In this document: in pieces, positions 26,348 to 35,421 of the stretch
Numbering within the stretch: the first letter of the stretch is position 1
How the letters are laid out: each line of letters starts with the position of its first letter
Assembly (NCBI GenBank): GCA_029945725.1
Contig: JAQSDB010000004.1
Span: 1-64,000 of the forward strand
DNA from: a bacterium
GTDB taxonomy: Bacteria; Pseudomonadota; Gammaproteobacteria; Pseudomonadales; Moraxellaceae
DNA length: 64,000 bases
Direction: 5' to 3'
Program-made: the position numbers and the translations under genes
The notes under the pieces: model-generated
Databases searched by the model: none
What the model saw: only the letters and a program-made list of their open reading frames with translations
Told to the model about the DNA's origin: nothing

Positions 26348-26533
26348 GTTTATTCCTCCTGGAAAATAGGTTCGGACATCCTAGTCGAAACCCGGCGAAA
26401 AACAGCCACTGCCGATCCGCTTCTACCAAACAACAACGAATTGCCGCCACCGGGCCATTCATGAATTGCCCGGGCAGGGACTTCGCCACAGAATTGCCGC
26501 TTCGCAACAAGCCCCCGATGAGCCCAACGCCCG

Positions 26534-27316
26534 ATGAGCACCGACCTCCTGAACCAGTGGATCAACCTCTATCGCGAGCCCATGTTCTGGCTGTACCCCA
26601 TGGCCACCCTCGGCATCAGTATCGGTGCTTTCCTGCTCTTTGCCCTGCCCCTCACCCTGCTGGCCTGGATCGACCCGCCGGCGCTGCAGCGCTTCAAGGT
26701 GCAGCCGGGGCCGTTTCATGTCGAGCGCTGGTTCTGGGGATCGCTCGGCCGGCTCTTCGGCAATGCCCTGCTGATGGCCGCCCTGCTCGTGCTGGCCTGG
26801 CCGGTGCTGCGCTACACCACCATTCACACCGGCGCGCTGCCGGCGTGGTGGGTGATCGGCCTGCAGCTGCTGTTTTTCATTTTCCTGGATGATTTTCTCT
26901 ACTACGGCATGCACCGCGCCATGCACAAGGGCTGGCTGTTGCGGCAGGTACACAGCGTGCATCACCGCATTCGCCAGACCAGCGCCATCAATGGCAACTA
27001 CTTTCACCCGCTGGAATTCATTTTCACCGGCACGCTGGTGCTGGTCGGCCCGCTGCTGGTCGGCGCCCATCTTTACGTGTTGTGGATCTGGGTGGCCCTG
27101 CGCCAGTTCGAAGCCGCCGACGGCCACTGCGGCTACGTCTTTCCCTGGAATCCCGGCCACCTGCTGCCGCTGTACGAAGGCGCCGGCTTTCACGATTTTC
27201 ACCACTTGCAATACCAGGGTAACTTCGCCGGCTTCCTGCCCTGGCTCGACGGCGTTTTTGGCACCTACGCCCGTGGTTACAGGGAGTGGCGTGCGGCGCG
27301 CAAGACGCCGCATTGA
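26534..27316 (+). CDS. fatty acid hydroxylase / sterol desaturase-family protein
   Basis: A 260-residue integral membrane di-iron enzyme. Three histidine clusters typical of the superfamily are visible: H-R-A-M-H-K, H-S-V-H-H and H-D-F-H-H, between four or so hydrophobic segments. Members hydroxylate or desaturate membrane lipids or sterol-like substrates; the exact substrate is not evident. It is divergent from yceI and is followed by a small DUF3147-like membrane protein 110 bases on. Confidence 0.9.
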   Translation: MSTDLLNQWINLYREPMFWLYPMATLGISIGAFLLFALPLTLLAWIDPPALQRFKVQPGPFHVERWFWGSLGRLFGNALLMAALLVLAWPVLRYTTIHTGALPAWWVIGLQLLFFIFLDDFLYYGMHRAMHKGWLLRQVHSVHHRIRQTSAINGNYFHPLEFIFTGTLVLVGPLLVGAHLYVLWIWVALRQFEAADGHCGYVFPWNPGHLLPLYEGAGFHDFHHLQYQGNFAGFLPWLDGVFGTYARGYREWRAARKTPH

Positions 27317-27426
27317 TGGCAGTAAATTCCACGCATGAGCGCACCGGTAATTGTGTAGCATGAGCAGCGCATCAGGAATCCCGCCAAACCCCTGCTGATG
27401 CCCTGCCGGAAATCCAAGGAGAAATC

Positions 27427-27777
27427 GTGGTCTGGATCATTACGAAGTTCCTGTTGTCCGCCGCCGTGATTGTGCTGGTGACCGAGATTGCCAAGCGCAA
27501 CGACAAGCTCGGCGGCCTGGTTGCCGCATTGCCGATTGTCACCTTCATTACGCTGATCTGGCTTTACATCGAAAAGCAGCCAGTGGAGAAGATCGCCGAT
27601 TATTCCTGGTACACATTCTGGTATGTGCTGCCCACCCTGCCCATGTTCCTGGCACTTCCGCTGCTGCTGCCGCGCATCGGTTTCTGGCCATCGCTGCTGG
27701 CCTGCGCCATCCTGACCGTCGTCTGCCTGTTCCTGTTTGCACTGGTGATGCGCCGCTTCGGCATAGAGCTGCTGTAA
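27427..27777 (+). CDS. DUF3147-like small membrane protein
   Basis: A 116-residue protein with four hydrophobic segments. The pattern E-I-A-K-R-N-D-K-L-G-G-L-V-A-A-L-P is the signature of the DUF3147 family, of unknown function. AAGGAG stands before the start, which reads GTG at 27427. It is convergent with the alkyl sulfatase gene. Confidence 0.85.
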   Translation: MVWIITKFLLSAAVIVLVTEIAKRNDKLGGLVAALPIVTFITLIWLYIEKQPVEKIADYSWYTFWYVLPTLPMFLALPLLLPRIGFWPSLLACAILTVVCLFLFALVMRRFGIELL

Positions 27778-27813
27778 GCCGTGAAGGGCCCCGGCTGATC
27801 CTGCGGTCCGGCA

Positions 27814-29799
27814 TCAATCCTTTGCAGTGACGATCGGAAACACCAGATCGGGCTTGTCCATCAGCGCGAAGAACCGCACCAGATCAATCAGGCTGCCATC
27901 CACCTTCATGTCGGGCGAGGTGAGCAGATCCCTGACGCCGGCCTGTTTGGTAACGATCTTCACCAGCAGCGGCCGTGTCAGCGTCAGAGTGGCACTGGCA
28001 TTTCTGGCCGCCGGCGCACGACGCGCATGCAGCACGGCATTTTCAATTTCCAGCACATAGTTTTCCTTAAGATCGCTGAAGGCCAGGTTGATGGTCAGTG
28101 CCACGCCATCGGCCTTGGGGCCGTTCAGCGCCACCTGGAACATCTGCATGAACTGTTCGGGGCCGGTCTGCTCCAGCAGTTCAGTGGCCGCTGCAATATC
28201 CACGCCTTTTTCCGGCACGCCGTGACGCAGCTCGTAGGCGCCGCTGAGATACACATTGCGCCAGGCCGATGATTCAGCACGATAGCCGAGCTGATCGTAG
28301 GTCCGGGCCAGCAGGGCCTTCGCCTTGCTGTTCCCGGGCTGCGCCGACACCAGCTGGTTCAGCACTTCGGCAACCCAGCGATACTCGCCCTTGTCATAGG
28401 AGGCTTCGGCTTTTTCCAGAATGGCCGCACTGCCGCCCATGTACTCCACGTAATGTTGCGCACCTTCCACGCGCGGCAGCGGATCAAGACTGGCGGGGTT
28501 GGCGTCGTACCAGCCGAAGTACATCTGGTAAACCGCTTTCACGTTGTGCTTGAGCGTTCCGTAATAGCCGCGGTTCCAGTAATGCGTCTGCAGCGATTTT
28601 GGCAGCGTCATCTGCTCGGCAATGTCGCGCGGGCCGTAACCCTGATTCGCCATGCGCAGGGTCTGGTCATGGATGTAGCGGAAGGTGTCACGCTGCTCTT
28701 TCATCAGCGCCGAAATGCGCTCCTTTCCCCACACCGGCCAGTGATGGCTGATGAACATGACTTCCGTATCCGGATAACTGTCGATGCTGTTGTCGATATA
28801 CCCGGCCCAGCGACTGGCATCACGGACCTTGGCGCCACGCAGCGTGTAGAGGTTGTGCATGGTGCGGCTCAGCACTTCGGCGCCGCAGAAAGCTTTTTGC
28901 GCCGGCAGGTAAAACGTCAGCTCGGCCGGAGCCTCGGAACCGGGGGTGTACTGGAAAATGAAATCCACGCCATCAATCACCAGCGGCTGCGGTGTGTGGC
29001 CGATCAAATCGGTGGGCGCCAGAATGCCGACCGTTCCCATTGCCGGTTCCTTGCCGAGGCCGTTGTCGACCTTGCCGCGCACACTGCGAGGCAGGTCGCG
29101 GCCGTACATGTAAATGGCGCGACGCCCCATGGCCGGACCGGCCAGCACATTCTCGCTGGTGGCCTCTTCCATGAAACCCTGCGGCGCATACACACGCACC
29201 TTGCCGCTGGCAACATCAGCGGCTGAGGCCACCGCCAGCGCACCGCCAAAATGATCGATATGGCTGTGCGTGAAAATGATCGCCACCACCGGCTTGTCGC
29301 CCAGTGTCTTGCGCACGAACGCCAGCGCACGCGCAGCGGTTTCCTTCGAGGTCAGCGGGTCCACCACGATCCAGCCGCTCCTGCCTTCGATGATGCTCAT
29401 ATTGGCAAGGTCATAACCGCGCAGCTGGTAAACGCCTTCCGCCACCTTGTAGAGGCCGTGCGTATTGTTGAGCTGCGCCTGCCGCCAGAGGCTGGGATTG
29501 ACGCTGGCCGGCGCCGTGCCCTTGATGAAGGCATAGGCATCCTGATCGAACGCCGTGCGGCCGTCCGCCGCCTTCACCTGCAGCGAAGGTTCGCGCGCCA
29601 CCAGGCCGCGTGCCGCCTCGGCCGCATCCAGCCCGTCTTCAGCCGGCAGGCTTTTCGCCGCTTCCGCCTGCGCCGCCACGGTGGCAGCGGTCGGGGCCGA
29701 AAACCCGGCCGCATCGGCATCGCGGGCCAGAGGCAGCTCGCGCCCGCAGGCACTCAGCAGCAAGAGACAAAGCAGGGGAGAAAAAGCGCGAACACGCAT
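27814..29799 (-). CDS. exported alkyl/aryl sulfatase of the SdsA1/BDS1 family
   Basis: A 661-residue lipoprotein (signal ending L-L-L-L-S-A-C). The metallo-beta-lactamase fold has the metal motif T-H-S-H-I-D-H-F-G-G near residue 190. It is followed by the alkyl sulfatase dimerisation domain and an SCP2-like C-terminal domain for binding the alkyl chain. Such enzymes cleave sulfate from SDS and related alkyl sulfates, with two zinc ions. The start at 29799 is chosen for the lipoprotein signal; ATGs at 29808 and 29874 are also in frame. It may serve in use of surfactants or natural sulfate esters. Confidence 0.92.
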   Translation of the reverse strand: MRVRAFSPLLCLLLLSACGRELPLARDADAAGFSAPTAATVAAQAEAAKSLPAEDGLDAAEAARGLVAREPSLQVKAADGRTAFDQDAYAFIKGTAPASVNPSLWRQAQLNNTHGLYKVAEGVYQLRGYDLANMSIIEGRSGWIVVDPLTSKETAARALAFVRKTLGDKPVVAIIFTHSHIDHFGGALAVASAADVASGKVRVYAPQGFMEEATSENVLAGPAMGRRAIYMYGRDLPRSVRGKVDNGLGKEPAMGTVGILAPTDLIGHTPQPLVIDGVDFIFQYTPGSEAPAELTFYLPAQKAFCGAEVLSRTMHNLYTLRGAKVRDASRWAGYIDNSIDSYPDTEVMFISHHWPVWGKERISALMKEQRDTFRYIHDQTLRMANQGYGPRDIAEQMTLPKSLQTHYWNRGYYGTLKHNVKAVYQMYFGWYDANPASLDPLPRVEGAQHYVEYMGGSAAILEKAEASYDKGEYRWVAEVLNQLVSAQPGNSKAKALLARTYDQLGYRAESSAWRNVYLSGAYELRHGVPEKGVDIAAATELLEQTGPEQFMQMFQVALNGPKADGVALTINLAFSDLKENYVLEIENAVLHARRAPAARNASATLTLTRPLLVKIVTKQAGVRDLLTSPDMKVDGSLIDLVRFFALMDKPDLVFPIVTAKD

Positions 29800-30023
29800 G
29801 GGAAACATCCTGTGCAAAGCCGGTGAAGTTCGACATTGATTGTAGGTGCAATCCAGCCTGCCTGTGTGCCGCATCCCTGGCTACAGGGCGGTTTCTGCCG
29901 CTCCGCATGACCGTTCATCCGGACAGTTCGTGAATGCCTCCAGCCCGGTCTTCAATAACATTCATGCAGGACACGGGGATGCTGCATAAGCGATCCGGCC
30001 GGCATCACACAAGGGAACAGACC

Positions 30024-30605
30024 ATGAATATCCTGCTGGTACAGGGCCACCCCGACACCGGTGAAAAACATTTCTGCCATGCCATTGCAGAAGCGTATGC
30101 AGAGGCGGCACGGCAAGGCGGACACGAGGTGCGCCGCATCGACATTGGCACGCTGGATTTTTCCGTGCTGCGCAGTCGCCGTGAATGGGAAGGCGCGGTG
30201 GTATCGCCGGACATTGTCCGTGCACAGCAAGACATCCTCTGGAGCCGGCATATCGTGCTGGTGTTTCCGCTGTGGCTGGGTGAGGCGCCCGCCCTGCTGA
30301 AAGCATTTTTTGAACAGGTCATGCGTCCCAGCTTTGCCGTCCCTGCCCTGGAGTCGGCCAAGTCCGTGCGTCCCCTGGCCGGGCGCAGCGCCCACCTGAT
30401 GGTGACGATGGGCATGCCGGCGGCGTTCTACCGGATCTGGTACCGCGCCCACGGCCTGAAAAACCTCAAACGCAACATGCTAAATTTCGTCGGCATCAAG
30501 CCGGTCCGCCTGAGCCTGTTCGGCATGGTGGAAGGCCGGGACGCCACGCCGCGTGAAAAATTCCTGGCAGAGGTGAAATCATTTCCGGGAAAGCTGCGGG
30601 AATGA
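30024..30605 (+). CDS. flavodoxin-fold NAD(P)H oxidoreductase (KefF/NQO-like)
   Basis: A 193-residue FMN-binding protein. The N-terminal M-N-I-L-L-V-Q-G-H-P-D motif and the block V-F-P-L-W-L-G-E-A-P-A-L-L-K-A-F-F-E-Q-V match the quinone reductase / KefF group. It probably reduces quinones or acts as a regulatory partner, but no KefC-type channel gene is next to it. AAGGGA precedes the start used. It is divergent from the alkyl sulfatase gene. Confidence 0.88.
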   Translation: MNILLVQGHPDTGEKHFCHAIAEAYAEAARQGGHEVRRIDIGTLDFSVLRSRREWEGAVVSPDIVRAQQDILWSRHIVLVFPLWLGEAPALLKAFFEQVMRPSFAVPALESAKSVRPLAGRSAHLMVTMGMPAAFYRIWYRAHGLKNLKRNMLNFVGIKPVRLSLFGMVEGRDATPREKFLAEVKSFPGKLRE

Positions 30606-30647
30606 TTCAGGCAATCCCCTGGCCAGCCGCCCGCATGAAATGAATAC

Positions 30648-30684
30648 GCGTAAAAAAGCCCGCGGTCAGCGGGCTTTTTTACGC
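30648..30684. terminator. bidirectional terminator
   Basis: Perfect 16-bp arms (30648-30663 with 30669-30684) and a 5-base loop, with six A on one side and six T on the other. It serves both the oxidoreductase and the convergent PhaC-like gene, whose stop is at 30692. Confidence 0.94.
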
Positions 30685-30691
30685 ACGGATT

Positions 30692-31882
30692 TTATTCCGG
30701 CTTTTCCGTAACGGTTTTATCCGCTGCCGACCGTGGCATGACCGGACGCGAGCGCTGCGCCAGCCAGTCCTTGCTGATGGCCCAGGTGGTGTGGGCGGCC
30801 TTGCCGCCGGTAAAGACCCCGGCATGGCCGCCGGGCACGACATGGAACTGCTTGTCGCTGGAGCTGACCACTTCAAGAATCGCGCGCGCGGAATCAATCG
30901 GCACAATCTTGTCGTTGTCGCCGGCAAAGGCGAGCAGGTTGCAGTGAATGTCGCGGAAGCTGGCTTCGTGGCCGCCGATGCGGATGCGCCCCTTCGTCAT
31001 GCGGTTGTACAGGCCGAGCTTGCGGATCAGTTCCTGGATCGTGGCGCCCGGATAATCCGGCATATTGGTGAACCATTCGTTCATGGTCATGTAGCGCGAC
31101 ACGTATTCGTCATCGGCCATGTTGCGCACCAGCTCGACATAGCTCGATACCGCGCCCATGGGATTGGTCATCTTGAAAATGAGGGACAGGCGCTTGCCGG
31201 GAACGTGAAAAAAGTTGCGCTGCATCTTGTCGATGCGCAAACCGGTGACACGGCCGATGGCCCAGACCGGTTTGCTGAGCAGGCGCGTTGCCGTGCCGAC
31301 AAAACCCATCTTGTGCATGTCGACGGGTGACGCAATCGTCACCAGATTCACCACCTTGTCATCGCGGCTGTTGGCCAGATACAGCAGCGCCAGCAGGCCG
31401 CCCATGCAATAACCCAGAATGGATTGCTCTTCACTGCCACTGTGCGTGCGAATGGCCTGCATGGCCTTGGGAAACCAGTCGCTGACATAACTTTCCAGCG
31501 AGAGCTCGCGGTCTTCGGCGCGCGGCGTGCCCCAGTCGATGAGATAGACATCAAAACCGTGGGCGAGAAAATATTTCACCATGGAGCGCTCGGCCATGAG
31601 ATCAAACACCCAGGCAAACACACCCAGCGGCGGCACCAGAACCAGCGGAACGGCAAAGCGGCGCTGACGCACCTGAAAGGACTTGCCGTCAATCATCACC
31701 GGGCCGGGGGGCAGCGGGTGGTAATGCTTCACGCTCATCAGGCCGTCACGCAGAATCACTTCATGCGGCGTTTTATCCAGCTGCAGATAGCGCGCCTTGT
31801 TGGTCCGGCGCTGTATGGCATTGTTGACGAAGGCGGTACTGGTGCGCACAAAACGCAGGGAGCGCTCAAACGGTTTGCTCAT
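30692..31882 (-). CDS. PhaC-like alpha/beta hydrolase (class III-like)
   Basis: A 396-residue protein of the polyhydroxyalkanoate synthase/alpha-beta hydrolase group. The nucleophile is a cysteine in G-Y-C-M-G-G near residue 165, as in PHA synthases rather than lipases, with the acid in A-G-D-N-D-K-I-V and histidine in G-G-H-A-G-V. The start at 31882 has GAGGACG. No phaE, phaA/B, phasin or depolymerase gene is close by, so polymer synthesis is not established; a hydrolase or acyltransferase using the same fold is possible. Confidence 0.82.
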   Translation of the reverse strand: MSKPFERSLRFVRTSTAFVNNAIQRRTNKARYLQLDKTPHEVILRDGLMSVKHYHPLPPGPVMIDGKSFQVRQRRFAVPLVLVPPLGVFAWVFDLMAERSMVKYFLAHGFDVYLIDWGTPRAEDRELSLESYVSDWFPKAMQAIRTHSGSEEQSILGYCMGGLLALLYLANSRDDKVVNLVTIASPVDMHKMGFVGTATRLLSKPVWAIGRVTGLRIDKMQRNFFHVPGKRLSLIFKMTNPMGAVSSYVELVRNMADDEYVSRYMTMNEWFTNMPDYPGATIQELIRKLGLYNRMTKGRIRIGGHEASFRDIHCNLLAFAGDNDKIVPIDSARAILEVVSSSDKQFHVVPGGHAGVFTGGKAAHTTWAISKDWLAQRSRPVMPRSAADKTVTEKPE

Positions 31883-31968
31883 ACGTCCTCGATGGTGAAT
31901 ATCCATATTGAAGGCCATGAGCAGGCATGCCCGTGACCGTCATTCATGGCCGCGATTATGCGGCCAAA

Positions 31969-32535
31969 TCAGAGCCAGCGCAGCGGCCAGACTTCATGAC
32001 GCACGATGCGGTGAAAGCCCCAGGCCGTCACCAGCAACAAGCCCACCCCCAGCAACAGCGCCGGCAACAGCAGTTTCCAGCCCGGCATGGTCAGCACAAT
32101 CACGATGGGCTGCGCGCCAGCCGGAGGATGCACGCTATGGCTGAGCCGCATCAGCGCAATGGTGAGCCCGACCGCCAGCGCCACCGTCCACCATTGCCCG
32201 GGAAACAGCCAGATCGCGGCAAAGCCGGTCGCGGTGCCGATGCCGTAACCCAGAATCAGGTTGCGCGGCTGCGAGAACTCGGCCTGCGATGCCAGAAACA
32301 GCAGCACGCAGGAAGCACCAAACGGTGCCAGCAGGAGCGGCAGGTGAATCTGCCGGGCCAGCAACTGGATCAGCAGGATGGCAAGAAAGCTGCCGAGCCC
32401 GCCCCACAGCGCCATCTGCCAGACCGCCGGCGTCTGTTCTGCGGCAATCGCCGGTTCCCCGACGGCCAGCACAGGCCGGGCAGCATCCAGCAGCTCGATC
32501 CCGTCCGCCATCACCGCTTCATCAGACCCGGACAT
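31969..32535 (-). CDS. HPP-family integral membrane protein
   Basis: A 188-residue protein with four or five membrane segments. It has the family-naming motif H-P-P-A-G-A-Q-P, plus A-P-F-G-A-S-C-V-L-L-F. Some HPP proteins in cyanobacteria and plants transport nitrite; a bacterial role outside them is unclear. GGAGGG precedes the start at 32535. It lies upstream of the PhaC-like gene on the same strand (86-base gap). Confidence 0.88.
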   Translation of the reverse strand: MSGSDEAVMADGIELLDAARPVLAVGEPAIAAEQTPAVWQMALWGGLGSFLAILLIQLLARQIHLPLLLAPFGASCVLLFLASQAEFSQPRNLILGYGIGTATGFAAIWLFPGQWWTVALAVGLTIALMRLSHSVHPPAGAQPIVIVLTMPGWKLLLPALLLGVGLLLVTAWGFHRIVRHEVWPLRWL

Positions 32536-32775
32536 CAAACCCTCCACTGGGCGCCGCAAAAGATCGCGATAGTACGGTTCCGGCCGGAAAATGAAACCCG
32601 GTTCGTCTGAACAGACCCATCAGCAACAGTGATGAAGGCAGGCCCTCCCGCCCGGCAACCGCGCCCCGGGAATAAGCACATGCCAATTCATTATTTTCAG
32701 AAAAATCCCGGGCCGCCTAGTCTCTCTGCATCGCCATCAAACACCTTGATGCGCCACACCTTCCGGAGAAACACC

Positions 32776-33414
32776 ATGAGCCTGCACCTTGGCGACACTG
32801 CCCCTGATTTCACCCAGGACTCGTCTGAAGGCCCCATCCATTTTCACCAGTGGCTGGGCGACAGCTGGGGCGTGCTCTTCTCGCACCCGGCCGACTTCAC
32901 CCCGGTCTGCACCACCGAGCTCGGCCTCACCGCCAAAAACCGCGAGAAGTTCGCCGCGCGCAACGTCAAGGTCATCGCCCTTTCCGTGGACCCGGTGGAA
33001 TCACACACACGCTGGATCAAGGACATCAACGAAACGCAGGGCGTTACCGTCAACTTTCCCATCCTTGCCGATGCCGACCGGAAAGTGTCCGGGCTTTATG
33101 ACCTGATCCACCCGAACGCCAGCACCACGGCCACCGTGCGTTCCCTGTTCGTGATTGATCCGGCCAAGAAAATCCGTCTCACCATCACCTATCCCGCCAG
33201 CACCGGCCGCAATTTCGACGAGATCCTGCGCGTGATTGATTCGCTGCAACTCACCGAATACCACAGCGTCGCCACGCCGGGTAACTGGAAGGACGGTGAA
33301 GACGTGGTGATCGTGCCCTCGCTGCAGGACCCGGAAATACTGGCGAAGAAATTCCCCAGGGGCTTTCGCGTCGTCAAACCGTACCTGCGCTATACGCCGC
33401 AACCCAACCGTTAA
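32776..33414 (+). CDS. 1-Cys peroxiredoxin (Prx6 type)
   Basis: A 212-residue thiol peroxidase. The peroxidatic Cys45 is in F-T-P-V-C-T-T-E, and no second cysteine is present, which makes it a 1-Cys enzyme. The long C-terminal dimerisation part (P-S-L-Q-D-P-E through P-Y-L-R-Y-T-P) is typical of Prx6. GGAGA precedes the start. An alpha/beta hydrolase gene follows after 46 bases on the same strand, possibly co-transcribed. Confidence 0.95.
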   Translation: MSLHLGDTAPDFTQDSSEGPIHFHQWLGDSWGVLFSHPADFTPVCTTELGLTAKNREKFAARNVKVIALSVDPVESHTRWIKDINETQGVTVNFPILADADRKVSGLYDLIHPNASTTATVRSLFVIDPAKKIRLTITYPASTGRNFDEILRVIDSLQLTEYHSVATPGNWKDGEDVVIVPSLQDPEILAKKFPRGFRVVKPYLRYTPQPNR

Positions 33415-33460
33415 TCGCGGCAGTCCGTTATTGATCAGGGAAAATGAAAAGGATCAGGCC

Positions 33461-34087
33461 ATGAGCACCGAAGCCGAATTGCAGCAGCGTCTGGAAGGCG
33501 TGGATGTACTGGTACTGCCGGGCTGGAGAAATTCCGGCCCCGACCACTGGCAATCACGCTGGGAAGACAAGTTCCCGGAGTGGAGCCGTGTGCAGCAGGA
33601 CAACTGGCTGCATCCGCAACGCAGCGACTGGGTGCGCACGCTGGACGAGTACATCGCGGCCTCCTCGCGCCCGCTGCTGCTCATCGCGCACAGCCTCGGC
33701 TGCATCACGGTGGCACACTGGGCGGCGCAATCCGCTCATGCCGGCCGTGTAGCGGCGGCACTGCTGGTTGCGCCTGCCGATGTCGAGCGCAGCACGGTCG
33801 CCAGCAGCCTGCGCAGTTTCGCGCCCGTTCCCGCTGAGCGCCTGCCCTTCCCCGCCCTGATGATAGGCAGCGACAACGATCACGCCTGCACGGCATGGCG
33901 TGCCTGCGAATTTGCCGATGCCTGGGGGGCCAGATTCCATCTACTCGGCGGTGCCGGCCACATCAATGCCGACTCGCGGCTGGGCGACTGGGAAGGTGGT
34001 CTTGAATTGCTGCATCACTGGCTGCAGCAAGCCCTGCCCCAAACCAGCGCTTCGGCCACTGCCCGGTCTTTCCGTTGGGCGGCGTGA
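33461..34087 (+). CDS. RBBP9/YdeN-family serine hydrolase
   Basis: A 208-residue alpha/beta hydrolase. The start V-L-P-G-W-R-N-S-G-P-D-H-W-Q-S is the family signature. The nucleophilic serine is in I-A-H-S-L-G-C, the aspartate is in G-S-D-N-D, and the histidine is in G-G-A-G-H-I-N-A-D-S. The substrate is unknown. It follows the peroxiredoxin gene closely and is convergent with a diguanylate cyclase gene ten bases on. Confidence 0.9.
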   Translation: MSTEAELQQRLEGVDVLVLPGWRNSGPDHWQSRWEDKFPEWSRVQQDNWLHPQRSDWVRTLDEYIAASSRPLLLIAHSLGCITVAHWAAQSAHAGRVAAALLVAPADVERSTVASSLRSFAPVPAERLPFPALMIGSDNDHACTAWRACEFADAWGARFHLLGGAGHINADSRLGDWEGGLELLHHWLQQALPQTSASATARSFRWAA

Positions 34088-34097
34088 ATCGCGTCCG

Positions 34098-35276
34098 TTA
34101 AATGCCGGCACTCCCCGCGGCCACTTCCACACGGTTGCGGCCACCCGCCTTTGCAGCGTAGAGGGCCTTGTCGGCACGACGCAGCAGACTCTCAAAGCTA
34201 AGGTCATCCGCCTGCAGGATCGCCACGCCTATCGACACCGTGACGGGCAGCGATAATGCTCCAGCCACAAAGGGCTCGTCCGCAACGGCGCGACGCAAAC
34301 GCTCACCGGCCGCCAGTGCCTGTTCTGCATCCGCACTGTCAAACAGGACCACAAACTCTTCACCGCCCTGCCGTGCCGGCAGCTCGGCACCGCGGCAAGC
34401 CGCCTCAAGACGGGCCGCGACATGCTTCAGGGCAACATCGCCGATGTCATGCCCGAAGCGGTCGTTGATGGATTTGAAATAGTCGATATCAATAATGGCC
34501 AGCGCCAGGCCGCCGCCTTTTTGCCGTGCCGCCGCAAAACTTTTTTCACCGGTATCCGCCAGCGTGCGGCGATTGGCGAGACCGGTCAGGTAATCGGTGG
34601 ACGCCGCACGCTCCCACTGCCGGCGAATGCGTTCTGAACACATCAGCAAAAATGCCGTGGTGCCAATGACCGGCAGTACGGCCGCAATCATCGGCGTCAG
34701 CACATTAATCAGGCTGAACCTGTCGAGAACGCTGAAATCCGGACGCACACCGGTGAGCAGAAAATAAACCCCGCGCAGTGCCGTAAAAACCACCACCAGC
34801 AGAAAAATCCCGGCCAGTACACGCCGGCTGATGGCCACCTCACGCTGCGCCTGTGCAAAAAGGATGAAGACACTGCCCAGAAGAATGCTGACCCACGCCA
34901 CCGTCACAATCAGGATGCGTATCCCGATATCGGGCTTGACGGCTGCGAACCAGTACACGCCGGCAATGCCCAACAGAGAGGGCAGCAGAAGCCAGGGCGT
35001 GTCCGGCTGACCGTAAAACTGCCGCAGCGCGCGCCAGTAACCGGTAAAACCGAGCAGCACCAGACCATTGGCCAGCGGCAGAATGAAAGCCGGCGGCAAT
35101 TCACGCTGCACCGCAAAGAGGATGCTGCCACCGGCATGCAGCAGCGTGGCAATGCGCCAGCTCACGGCCGCAGGACGCAGCGCCTGCGGCAAGTCCCTGT
35201 GCACCAGGCCCAGCACGCCACCATTGGCCAGCATCATCAGGGTCATGATTATGAGTACGGTTTGCGGATCCATCAT
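34098..35276 (-). CDS. membrane diguanylate cyclase (GGDEF)
   Basis: A 392-residue protein. About seven hydrophobic segments fill residues 1-205, forming a membrane sensor, and a GGDEF domain follows (about 225-385) with an intact G-G-E-E-F near residue 303. It should make cyclic di-GMP from two GTP. The product-inhibition I-site (R-x-x-D) five residues before is R-G-A-E here, so feedback control may be weak. No EAL or HD-GYP domain is present. It is divergent from the acyltransferase gene, so it might tie surface modification to c-di-GMP (inference). Confidence 0.93.
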   Translation of the reverse strand: MMDPQTVLIIMTLMMLANGGVLGLVHRDLPQALRPAAVSWRIATLLHAGGSILFAVQRELPPAFILPLANGLVLLGFTGYWRALRQFYGQPDTPWLLLPSLLGIAGVYWFAAVKPDIGIRILIVTVAWVSILLGSVFILFAQAQREVAISRRVLAGIFLLVVVFTALRGVYFLLTGVRPDFSVLDRFSLINVLTPMIAAVLPVIGTTAFLLMCSERIRRQWERAASTDYLTGLANRRTLADTGEKSFAAARQKGGGLALAIIDIDYFKSINDRFGHDIGDVALKHVAARLEAACRGAELPARQGGEEFVVLFDSADAEQALAAGERLRRAVADEPFVAGALSLPVTVSIGVAILQADDLSFESLLRRADKALYAAKAGGRNRVEVAAGSAGI

Positions 35277-35421
35277 TCCAGGGCTCTCAAGTCCGGCGCC
35301 ACGTTAACGAACTGTGTTCTTTCACGGCAAGCCTGCCGCGAACCACGGCGTGCACGACGGGGATAGCGACCACTCCACCGATAACGCCTACAATAGACGA
35401 CTTTCGCTGCCAACTGACGCC

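Noticed and set aside
30692-31882. PHA biosynthesis locus
   Set aside because: Only a PhaC-like protein is present; no phaE, phaA, phaB, phasin or regulator gene is near it.
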